Below, piece by piece: positions 8,758 to 18,600 of a stretch of DNA of 64,000 bases. How positions within the stretch are numbered: position 1 is the stretch's first letter; each line of letters begins with the position of its first letter. The stretch is from contig NZ_CP010029.1 in the NCBI RefSeq assembly GCF_001656035.1, forward strand, positions 2,119,076-2,183,075, given 5' to 3'. The position numbers were made by a program, and so were the translations under genes. The notes under the pieces are model-generated. The model saw nothing but the letters and a program-made list of their open reading frames with translations, searched no databases and had not been told where the DNA came from. Source of the stretch: Yersinia entomophaga (GTDB taxonomy: Bacteria > Pseudomonadota > Gammaproteobacteria > Enterobacterales > Enterobacteriaceae).

Positions 8758-9813
8758 ATGTCCCTTGATAAGACACTCAACATACCCGTTGCGGCTAGCC
8801 AATCGGGCCGCTTCTCTAACGACCGTCGTCGTGTATTCGGTTTATTTCTTTGCCTCACTCTACTGCTGATTATCATGGCCTGTAGCCTGATGTTCGGTGC
8901 CAAAGCCATTCCTCTAGACGTGGTATGGCGCAGCTTGCTGGGGGAACACAGTGGGCAAGACAGTACCCTGATTTTGGAATCCCGTTTACCTCGCACGTTG
9001 ATTGGCGTATTGGCCGGAGCGGCTTTGGGGCTTTCGGGCGCAATTATTCAGGCACTGACTCGCAACCCGCTGGCCGATCCTGGTATTCTCGGCGTCAATG
9101 CCGGAGCCAGTTTTGCCGTTATTATCGGCATTACCGTTTTTGGGGCTAACGCCATCAGCGGCTATATGATTTTTGCGTTTGTCGGTGCAATGCTTACCAC
9201 GCTATTGGTTTATTGGGTCGGAACCTTGGGAGCCGGCGGTGTGAATCCGTTGCGCCTGACTTTATCTGGCGTCGCTATTGGCGCGGTTCTCACCGGAATT
9301 TCCTCCGGCATCTCTCTGACTCACCCCACGGTTTACGACAGCGTCCGATTCTGGCAAGCAGGCTCGCTGGATATTCGCAATATGTCAGTGGTTACCGCAG
9401 TCACGTTGCCGATCGTAGTCGGCACCTTAATCAGTCTATTGCTGGCGCGTCCGTTGAACGCCATGCATATGGGAGAAGATCTGGCGGCAGCTTTAGGTGC
9501 GCATATTGGCCGTACTCAATTCTGGTCAGTCGTTGCCGTAACTCTGCTGTGCGGCGCAGCTACCGCAGCCGTCGGCCCTATCGCCTTTGTTGGCCTGATG
9601 GTGCCGCATATCGCCCGTTGGTTGGTCGGCCCCAATCAATGCTGGATTCTGCCTTTTACGCTGGTGATGACGCCTATCTTGCTGCTGTTCTCCGATATTG
9701 TCGGCCGTTTTCTGGTTCCTGGTGAGCTGCGAGTTTCCATCGTTACCGCCTTTATCGGCGCGCCGCTGTTAATAGGATTAGTACGCCGTAACGCAAGGAT
9801 GACCGCCCTGTGA
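8758..9813 (+). CDS. fepD: ferric catecholate ABC transporter permease FepD
   Basis: FepD is one of the two inner-membrane permeases of the FepBDGC importer. It has 351 residues, slightly longer than the 334 of E. coli because of an N-terminal cytoplasmic stretch. It has multiple membrane helices of the FecCD/BtuC family, the family segment RLPRTLIGVLAGAALGLSGA, and GPIAFVGLMVPHIAR, the coupling region that contacts the ATPase. A weak AAGAAG site precedes the ATG. Its stop overlaps the fepG start by four bases, so fepD-fepG-fepC form one operon. Confidence 0.94.
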   Translation: MSLDKTLNIPVAASQSGRFSNDRRRVFGLFLCLTLLLIIMACSLMFGAKAIPLDVVWRSLLGEHSGQDSTLILESRLPRTLIGVLAGAALGLSGAIIQALTRNPLADPGILGVNAGASFAVIIGITVFGANAISGYMIFAFVGAMLTTLLVYWVGTLGAGGVNPLRLTLSGVAIGAVLTGISSGISLTHPTVYDSVRFWQAGSLDIRNMSVVTAVTLPIVVGTLISLLLARPLNAMHMGEDLAAALGAHIGRTQFWSVVAVTLLCGAATAAVGPIAFVGLMVPHIARWLVGPNQCWILPFTLVMTPILLLFSDIVGRFLVPGELRVSIVTAFIGAPLLIGLVRRNARMTAL

Positions 9814-10853
9814 AATCAATCACTCAACCTTGGATTATTGGCCACAGTGACGGCCGGATAAATCTGCGCGTGCGTCCACGCAGTTTGTTGACCTGCGCCC
9901 TGTTGCTGCTGGCCTGCCTGATATTGGGCGCGCTAGCGTTAACTTTCGGCACGCTAAAACTCTCGACCAATCAGGTGGTTAGCGCTCTGTTTGGTCAGGC
10001 CAACGGTTATATCAATACCATCGTCATTCAGTGGCGGCTACCGCGAGCGGTTATGGCGCTAATTTTCGGAGCAGCGCTAGGCATCAGCGGCGCTTTGTTC
10101 CAATCGATGATCCGCAACCCTTTGGGTAGCCCTGATATTATTGGTTTTAACTCCGGTGCTTATACTGGCGCACTGGTGGCTATTATTCTGTTCAATGGCA
10201 GCTATTTTGAGATTGCCAGCAGCGCCTTAGGCGGCGGTTTGCTTGCCGCTGCGGCAGTGTATTTACTGGCTTACCGTCAGGGAATACAAGGATTCAGGCT
10301 AATTATCGTCGGGATTGCGGTCGGTGCAATGCTGACGGCATTTAATACCTGGCTAACCATTACCGCCTCGCTGGAAGCGGCTCTCAGCGCAGCAGCCTGG
10401 GGAGCCGGTTCGCTGAACGGCATCACCTGGGCCAAAGCCGCACCTTCGAGCCTATTCATTTTATTGGCTACGATGCTGGTGGCGTTGCTTAGCCGCCGTA
10501 TTCCGCTGCTAGAAATGGGTGACGATGCCGCCGGCGCCTTGGGCATTCCCGTTGAAAAAACCCGGCTCGGGCTAATGGCAATTGGGGTTATTTTGATGGC
10601 AGCGGTCACCGCCGCCGCCGGGCCAATTTCATTTATTGCCCTGGCCGCCCCACAGATTGCCCGCCGCCTGACCGGTACGCCTTCGGTCACGCTCATTCCT
10701 TCTGCTTTGATGGGAGCGTTGCTGTTGGCTGCCGCCGATTTGTGCGCCCAGCATCTGTTTTCACCTAATCAGCTACCGGTGGGCGTGGTGACCATCAGCA
10801 TCGGCGGGCTGTACCTTATTTGGCTTCTAATTCGCGAGTCCCGCCGATCATGA
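9810..10853 (+). CDS. fepG: ferric catecholate ABC transporter permease FepG
   Basis: FepG is the second permease of the importer and pairs with FepD to form the channel. It has 347 residues and the FecCD family blocks RLPRAVMALIFGAALGISGA, NPLGSPDIIGFNSGA and GPISFIALAAPQIARRL. The start is GTG, overlapping the fepD stop (GTGA), which fits coupled translation. Its own stop overlaps the fepC ATG. Confidence 0.94.
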   Translation: MKSITQPWIIGHSDGRINLRVRPRSLLTCALLLLACLILGALALTFGTLKLSTNQVVSALFGQANGYINTIVIQWRLPRAVMALIFGAALGISGALFQSMIRNPLGSPDIIGFNSGAYTGALVAIILFNGSYFEIASSALGGGLLAAAAVYLLAYRQGIQGFRLIIVGIAVGAMLTAFNTWLTITASLEAALSAAAWGAGSLNGITWAKAAPSSLFILLATMLVALLSRRIPLLEMGDDAAGALGIPVEKTRLGLMAIGVILMAAVTAAAGPISFIALAAPQIARRLTGTPSVTLIPSALMGALLLAAADLCAQHLFSPNQLPVGVVTISIGGLYLIWLLIRESRRS

Positions 10854-11680
10854 GTAATCTGTATGCTAACCCTGTAAACACCGCCGAAAACCGCCTGCGA
10901 GCCAAAGCCGTAACCTTAGGTTACGAAGGGAAGATCATCAGTGAAAACCTGAACGTTTCTATCCCCGACGGCGAATTCACCGTCATTGTCGGTCCAAACG
11001 CCTGCGGCAAATCTACCCTACTGCGGGCGCTAAGCCGCTTACTAAAACCTCAGGCTGGCGAGGTAATTCTCGACGGGAAAAATATCGCCCGCTATGACAC
11101 TAAACATGTGGCTCGCCACCTCGGGCTACTGCCGCAAACCTCACTGGCGCCGGACGGTATCACGGTCATGGATCTGGTCGCCCGAGGTCGTTATCCGCAC
11201 CAAAAACTGCTCCAGCAGTGGACACAGGCGGACAAACTCGCGGTACTCGAAGCAATGCAGGCCACCGGCGTTAGCGAGCTAGCCGATCGCACGGTTGATG
11301 CACTGTCCGGCGGACAGCGTCAGCGGGTCTGGATCGCTATGGTTTTGGCGCAGCAAACACCGCTGTTGCTCTTGGATGAGCCAACCACCTATCTGGATAT
11401 TGCTCATCAGATTGAATTACTGGAGTTATTCAGCGATCTGAACCGCGAACGCCAGCACACGCTGGTGGCCGTATTGCACGATCTGAACCACGCCTGCCGC
11501 TACGCCACCCATATTATTGCCATGCGCGATGGTCAGGTGGTGACAGAAGGCGCACCGCGCGAGGTCATTACCGCTGAGCTGGTGGAAAAAGTATTCGGGA
11601 TGCCTTGTCTGATTATTGAAGATCCGGTTTCCCATACCCCACTGGTTATTCCCAAGGGGCGAGTGAAGAATAAAGGATAA
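10850..11680 (+). CDS. fepC: ferric catecholate ABC transporter ATP-binding protein FepC
   Basis: FepC is the ATPase that drives FepDG. It has 276 residues: Walker A GPNACGKSTLL (about residues 44-54), Q-loop LLPQTSLAP, signature LSGGQRQRVW, Walker B LLLLDEPTTYLD and the switch His in VLHDLNHA. I start at the ATG at 10850, which overlaps the fepG stop (ATGA). A TTG ten codons upstream is less likely. It closes the fepDGC operon. A dyad follows about 50 bp downstream. Confidence 0.95.
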   Translation: MSNLYANPVNTAENRLRAKAVTLGYEGKIISENLNVSIPDGEFTVIVGPNACGKSTLLRALSRLLKPQAGEVILDGKNIARYDTKHVARHLGLLPQTSLAPDGITVMDLVARGRYPHQKLLQQWTQADKLAVLEAMQATGVSELADRTVDALSGGQRQRVWIAMVLAQQTPLLLLDEPTTYLDIAHQIELLELFSDLNRERQHTLVAVLHDLNHACRYATHIIAMRDGQVVTEGAPREVITAELVEKVFGMPCLIIEDPVSHTPLVIPKGRVKNKG

Positions 11681-11728
11681 ATAGGTTCATTTGGCGCTGA
11701 AATGGCAAAGTTGGGGGCAAAATGGATT

Positions 11729-11757
11729 CCTATGGGAAATATATTTTTTCCCATAGG
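11729..11757. terminator. AT-looped dyad after fepC
   Basis: There are nine-base arms CCTATGGGA and TCCCATAGG with an 11-nt AT-rich loop, followed by CTATTTATAC. It could end the fepDGC transcript or serve as an operator for the next gene, which begins 87 bp later. The run of T lies inside the loop rather than after the stem, so a terminator role is uncertain. Confidence 0.4.
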
Positions 11758-11843
11758 CTATTTATACAAATTTTGAGCGTATGTCGCGCATATCATTGAT
11801 GGAATCCATTTAATTCATGGTAATTATCAATTAGGAAGAACCT

Positions 11844-12503
11844 ATGCCACAGATAACATCAAGCGCCTTCAGTAGCCGACTTGCATTTTTTAACCAACTG
11901 AATAATAAACCCGAGACAGAAAGCCGCTCCAGCGGAATGGGAAAACTCTCTCAGAGTTTTACCGGCGTGCGGAATAGCGCCTCGTCTCAATTTTTTCCCC
12001 GCCCAAAAACTACCGCTGATCAAACTGACGGCTCTTTCCGTTCCAACCTAAATGTGCGCCAATCCGCTAACGGCGAAGCCCCGGCAGCCCCCATGTCCAA
12101 AAGAGTCTCTATTCTGGATGTCATGAAGCTCAAAATGGAAGCAGAAGGGCAACCATTTGACAGTTTTATCAACAAACTTAAGTCGGTAAAAGTGACAGAT
12201 GCTCCGCCTCCGATTAAACGTCAGGAACTTGCACCTGCGGCTCCGATAGCGGCACCTATTGCTCCAGTGAATGTTAGCTTTCAAAACGGTGTGATTCCTC
12301 CGCCTCCGCCGCCTCCGATGTTCTCCGCGCCAGTGAAGGCCAAATATGTCCCAACAGAGATAAAGCCGGCCAGTAAGGAGGATATTGCCAATCTGGCGGC
12401 TGCGCAGTTGGCTAAAGTGGCGAAGAAATCAGAACCTAAACACCAGATGCCAGCAGATTTTATGGCAGCATTGCTCGCAAAATTGCCGAAGAAGATTGAA
12501 TAA
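11844..12503 (+). CDS. proline-rich protein of unknown function
   Basis: I do not recognise this 219-residue protein. It has a good ribosome binding site (AGGAAG five bases before the ATG). There is no classical signal peptide or membrane segment. The first 60 residues are rich in Ser, Thr, Asn and Gln. A predicted helical stretch, SILDVMKLKMEAEGQPFDSF, runs into INKLKSVKV. A Pro/Ala-rich linker then carries a run of seven prolines (IPPPPPPPMF), and the C terminus holds short amphipathic helices (IANLAAAQLAKVAKK, FMAALLAKLPKK). The layout of disordered Ser-rich start, poly-Pro and short LKSV-like motifs loosely resembles secreted actin-binding effectors, but this is only an analogy. It lies between fepC and the convergent NRPS and may be an independent insertion. 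Confidence 0.75.
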   Translation: MPQITSSAFSSRLAFFNQLNNKPETESRSSGMGKLSQSFTGVRNSASSQFFPRPKTTADQTDGSFRSNLNVRQSANGEAPAAPMSKRVSILDVMKLKMEAEGQPFDSFINKLKSVKVTDAPPPIKRQELAPAAPIAAPIAPVNVSFQNGVIPPPPPPPMFSAPVKAKYVPTEIKPASKEDIANLAAAQLAKVAKKSEPKHQMPADFMAALLAKLPKKIE

Positions 12504-12591
12504 CCAGTGGCTGAGAAACAACAGAAAAAAGCAGTGACTCACTGATAAATCCTCTGGTTAAAATAGTCGTTAGCTAAAGATAGAAAATATT

Positions 12592-12615
12592 CAGGCCAGC
12601 ATATTCGCTGGCCTG
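12592..12615. terminator. stem-loop between the convergent orphan gene and the NRPS
   Basis: Perfect nine-base arms CAGGCCAGC and GCTGGCCTG surround a six-base loop. It lies between two convergent genes, so it probably ends both transcripts. The minus strand continues with ATATTTTCTATC, the plus strand with ATGTTTATG. Confidence 0.6.
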
Positions 12616-12658
12616 ATGTTTATGAGTTACGGCAGTCTGTTACGGTTAGCAGTCACGC

Positions 12659-15600
12659 TTATTTTCCCAAACTGCCGATGTCACTCAGCAATTGGTTTAG
12701 CAAGGGACCCAGCACTTTGAGCGTTTCCGGCGACATCATGGTGATATGGGAACAATCAAGCTCAAAAGTACGCAGATTCTTCACATACGGAGCCCAGATC
12801 TCTGCCGGTGTTTCACCTTCAGGCTGGGTTTGCGTCGCCACAAACAGCGTGGTTTCGCCGTGATAAACCGCCGTGGTAGCCGCAGATAACAGGCCAACCG
12901 AATCGTCATAGTTAGCCTGAATCTGATCGAACATTTTACGCTTTTCTTCCAGCTCATCGCCGGTAGCCGCCATAAATAGCTCACGCTCACGTTCCACTTC
13001 AGCCAATGCTTCGGCTTCAATTGGCGCATTCCAGTCCTGAGTTTCAGGCGGGTAAGTATCGAGTAAACCGAGGAATGCCACTTCCTCGCCCTGTTCCTGC
13101 AATTTTACCGCCATACCCTGAGCAATGGTGCCGCCCAATGAATAACCCATTAAATGATAAGGCCCCGTAGGCTGAATGCGGCGTAGCGTTGCCAGATGCT
13201 GTTCGCACATTTCATCCATGTTGGCGCATTCGGCGATAGCGCCGCCGGGACGCGGCGATTGCAGCCCCAGAACCGGCCATTTACCTGACAGATAACGCGG
13301 TAACTGGCTGAACTGCCAAGCAAAACCTGAAGCCGGATGCACACAGAACAATGACGCACCGGAGCCTTGTCGCAATGTCATCACTTCGCCAAAACCGATT
13401 TCATTCTGGTTTTGTGACTGTGGCTGGCTCAGCGCCGCTGCCAGACCAGCAACCGTAGAAGCAACCATTACCTGACCCACGGCTACTGGCTGTTTCAATT
13501 CACGGCGCAAATCTGCCGCTAAACGCATGGCTAACAGAGAATGGCCACCGGCAGCAAAGAAGTCGGTATCCGCACCCACGGAATCTACCCCAAGCAGGCT
13601 GGCAAACATTTCCGCAATTCGGGTTTCCAATCCTTCAGCCGGAGCTCGCCCGCCGTTATCTGACTGGCTAGCCGGTGCTGGCAAGGCTTTGCGATCCAGC
13701 TTTCCGTTGGCGCTGAGTGGGAAGGCCTCCAGACTCACGATAACCACCGGCACCATATGAGCAGGTAAACGCTCAGTTAACGCATTACGCAGGACTTCGG
13801 TATCGACTTCCATCTGTCCGGCAGTCGGTACGATATAGCCCACCAGTTGACGGCTGTCGGCACCGGCCAGAACGCCTTCAGACCCGACCAGCGTGCGAGC
13901 TACCACCACCGCTTGCTGCACCTGCGGTAATTCCAACAGCGCAGATTCGATCTCACCCAGTTCGATGCGTTGACCGCGAATTTTCAACTGATCGTCGCTA
14001 CGTCCCAGATATTCCACCTCGCCGTTAGCCAACCAACGGGCAATATCGCCAGTGCGATACATTCGCTGACCGCAATCGAAAGGATCGGCAACGAAGCGGC
14101 TGGCGGTCAGATCCGGACGCGCATAGTATCCCTGCGCCAACTGCACGCCGCACAGATAAAGATCGCCCGCCACACCCACAGGAACCGGTCGCAATAGATG
14201 ATCGAGAATACGCAGCTCAGTGTTCCATACCGGTTTACCGATCGGCACACTATTGCCAGTGATCCGCGCCAGATCCGCGCCGTAAGCCGGTTGATAAGTG
14301 ACGTCCACCGCGGCTTCCGTAGGCCCGTACAGATTATGTAACGGCGCAGAGAAACTTTGTTGATACAACTCTGACAGTTCGCGGGAAAGCGCTTCACCAC
14401 TGCAGAATACCCGACGCAGGCTGGTGCAGGTTCGTCCCTGCCCGCTCATGGCGCTGACAAAAGCAGCCAGCATGGAAGGCACAAAATGAGCGGTTGTCAC
14501 GTCGTAATCTTCCACGATCGCCCGCAGCGCTTCCGGATCGCGATGAGCCTCCGGCGGAGCCATAACCAATCTGGCTCCAGTAATCATCGGCCAGAAGAAC
14601 TCCCACACCGATACGTCGAAGCTACAAGGGGTTTTCTGCAATACCACGTCATCACTGCCTAATGGATACTCATTTTGCATCCACAACAGTCGGTTAACGA
14701 TGGCACCGTGAGAAACCACTACGCCTTTTGGCCGACCGGTCGATCCCGAGGTATAAATCAGATAGGCCGGATGATCGGGGGTGATAGAAGGCGCGACAAA
14801 ATCCTGCGCCGCAGGCCAAGGCTGAGCTAACCGATCCAGTAATAACAACCCCCCCTGACCGGCGAAGCGCTCCGCCAGATCGCTGAGAGTTATAATTAAG
14901 CGTGGCCGGGCGTCCTGGATCATGTAAGCCAAACGATCGTCCGGATAACCGGTATCCAATGGCAAGTAAGCCGCACCGGCTTCCAGTATCGCCATCAGCG
15001 ATAGACTGAGATCCACCGAGCGTGGTAAGGCGACCGCCACTCGATCGCCGGCGCGCACGCCCTGCCGCTGTAGATGAGCGGCCAACGCGGTCACTTTTTC
15101 ACGAACCTGTTGATAATTTAGCTGCTGATGGATATCCAATAGCGCCAGATACAGCGGCGTTTCCTGCGCCTGCTGAACCATCAGGTCACACAGCGTCACC
15201 GCCGGTAGCGCTACGCCGGTATTATTGATTTCGGCTAGCAGGGCTTTCTCATCCGGCGTTTGCAGATCCAGCGCTGACACCGGTAATTCCGGCTGATAAA
15301 CCAGATATTCCAGCAACATAACCAAACGTTGTGCCACCCGCTGTGGATCTTGTACCACATCGCGATATTCCAACTGCAACTGCAGTTTTTCCCCCGGAAG
15401 CGCCAGCAGCGCCAACGGATAATGTGTATAGCCACGGTTATTTAGACCGGCGCAACGCAGGCCGTGGAATGCCTGTTGATGTAACTTACTGTTTTCAGGA
15501 TAGTTCTCTACGACTAACAGCGTATCAAACAGCGTGTTAGCACCGGCCAGGCGCTGAATTTCCCCCAACCCGAGCCCATCATGCTCCAACAGCTGAATTT

Positions 15601-18600
15601 GCTGCTGTTGCAACGCGTTTAGTTGCGCGAGTAATGGCAGATTTGGCTGTAATTTAACTCTGACCGGAATGGTATTACTGAACAAACCTATATGTTGCTC
15701 AATACCTTCCACTTCCGCATAGCGGCCGGATACCGGCGAACCGAATACCACATCGTTGCGGCCACTCAGTGCGCCCAGTAAAGTCCCCCAAACCCCTTGT
15801 AACAGGGTGTTCAGCGTCAAACCTTCCCGACGCAGCAAAGCGACCAATCCCGCCGTCAGCTCGCAGCCTAACTCCACCGCCAACTCCCGAACCGGACCTG
15901 ATGAGTTAGCTTCAGGGTAAAGAATCGAGGGCGTTGCGCCCAGCATCGCCTGTTGCCAGATCTGACGATCCTGCTGAAGATCTCGCTGCGTCATTTGATT
16001 GATTAGCGAACCGTAGCTAACTTTCAGTGGTGCCAACGGCAGATTGCCGTAAGCATGCAGTAGATCATGCAGCATGATCGAAGATGACCAGCCGTCACCG
16101 ATCAGGTGATGAGCAACCAGGATCAATGCGTGACGATCGGCGGTATAGCGCACCAGTACCGCTTCCAATAACGGACACGGGCTGGCGGCGATCAAATCTT
16201 TCGCGAGCAAGCTACGTTCCAGATTATGGAACTCCACGGCCTGCCGATCCGCCGTCATTTCTGACAGATCCAGCACTCGCCACGGCACATTCATTTGAGT
16301 TGTATCGATCGTCGGCAGAATTTGCAGCGGCTCACTGTGCAATTCAGTGTCAAAGATCGCCGCCAACTGTGGATAGCGAACCAGCAACAGCTCCAACGCG
16401 CCGCGCAGGCGGTCAGCATCCAACGGCCCTTCCAGCTCAAAACGGCTCATTGCGTTGTAGTTATTCGCCTCACGACCTAGCTGGGCGTGGAACAGCAAAC
16501 CTTGTTGCAGCGGCAATACTGGCAGCACCGCGCTGACAGCACCGTATTTCTCCGTGACCGCGGCCATTACCGTGTCTGGCAGTTTACCTTCTGCCGTCGG
16601 TTTACCCGGTGCCCTCTCGCCCATAGGCTGCAACGCCTGCGCCATTCGCGCCGGAGTGCGTTGAGAGAAAATATCTCGCGGACGCAATTGATAACCTTGC
16701 CGGCGCAGTGCCGTACCCAACGCCATAGCGGAAATACTATCGCCGCCCAGTGCGAAGAAATCATCATCCGCGCCAACCTGTTCCAACCCCAGCAGATCGG
16801 CCGTAGCCTGACAAATCAGAGTTTCTTCTGGCGTTTGCGGTGCACGGCTAATTTGCTGCACCGCGCGTTCCGGTGCAGGCAGCGCCTGACGATCGATTTT
16901 ACCGTTTACCGTTAGCGGCAACTCATTTAACACCACCAACACCGCTGGCACCATATAGTCTGGCAGGGTCGCGGCAAGCTGTTCCAGTAACTGGCTGGAA
17001 AGCTGCGGATTAGCATTCAGATCCGCATCTGGTACCGAGCAATAGCCGATTAAACGGTGGGTAGCTCCAATAGCTTCGGCAATCACCACCGCCGTGCTGA
17101 CCTGCGGCAATGCCACCAGCGCATTTTCCACTTCTCCTAATTCGACGCGGAAGCCACGCACTTTAATCTGGTGGTCAATACGGCCAACGAAATCAAGCTG
17201 TCCCTCCGGCGTCCAGCGCATTAAGTCGCCGCTGCGGTACATCACCTCTCCCTCACGGAAAGGATTCGCCACAAAGCGCGCCGCCGTCAGATCCGGGCGG
17301 CGCAGGTAGCCGCGCGCCAAACCGGCACCGGCGATATACAACTCACCCATCACGCCAACCGGCACTCTCTCTAACTTGTTGTTCAGCAGATACACTTCGG
17401 TATTAGCGACTGGTCGGCCAATAACTGGCTGATCGGAAACTCGCGTACTGGTTCCCAAGGTGTCAATGGTGTATTCCGATGGCCCATAATAGTTATGAAC
17501 GTTTAATTCCGGATGTTGCTTAAGCAGATTCCACAGGCGCGGCGTGGCCGCTTCTCCACCGATCATAATGAAGGCCGGACGATGACGCCCGTTTTCCAGC
17601 AGACCACTGTCGATCATTTGAGAGAAGAATGACGGCGTGATATCCATTGTATCTATGGGTATCTCATCCATCATTTGCACCAATGAATAAGCGTCGCGGC
17701 GCATTTCTTCGTCGAAGATATACAGCTCACAGCCGATCATCATCCAGAACAAGGGTTCCCAGGAGGAATCGAAGGAAAACGACGCAGTGTGTCCGGCACG
17801 CATCCGGCGGCGATGCTGCCGAGCAAATTCCGCCATTGCCGGGCCGTATAAATTATCGGCATGCGCCACCAGCAGATTGAGCAGGCCGCCATGGGTGCTC
17901 ATCACCCCTTTTGGTCGTCCCGTGGAGCCAGAAGTGTAAATAATATAAGCCAGATGCGCACCACTGAGCGCTTCACGCCGTTCGGCGTCAACGACAGGTT
18001 GAGTCGGTAATGCCGCACATTCGCTGCGGAAAACCTCGTCATCCAGGCTTAACGTCACAGCGAGTTGCGGCAATTGCTCACGGATGCTGTTATGAGTTAA
18101 TAACAGGCAAGGACGCGCGTCATCGCACATCAATTCCAGTCGATCCAGCGGATAGTCCAGATCAAGCGGCATATAGGCCGCGCCGCTCGCCAACACCCCT
18201 AAAATAGCCACCAGAGAATCGACCGAACGTGGCAAACCTATCGCAACCACATCGTCAGCACCGACGCCGCGAGCAATCAGCGCCCGCGCCAATTGCGCTA
18301 CTCTAACCGAAAGTTGCTGATAACTAAGACGATGCTCGCCGCAGGCTACCGCGCAATCCTCCGGCTGCTGGGTAACGCGAGAATGGAAAATATCCAGTAC
18401 CGAAACCGCACGGGCAGGCATGGAAATCGCCGGTCCGTTGGCCCATTGAACGATAGCCGCCAGTTCCTGCGGATCGATCAATGACAGTTGCCCGATCGCC
18501 ACATTTGGCTGGCGAGCGATCTGTTGGATCAAATATTGAATACGCTGAGCGTGTAAACGCAGGCTGGCCATATCGTAGCGCGCCGGATTAGCGGTTAACT

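Noticed and set aside
16084..16536. 150-codon plus-strand open frame
   Set aside because: It lies fully inside the C2 region of the NRPS on the other strand, lacks a ribosome binding site and reads like an antisense shadow.
15200..16700. Possible epimerase domain in the NRPS
   Set aside because: The region after T1 is a single condensation domain with LPLQQGLLFH and HHLIGDG. The distance is too short for E plus C.
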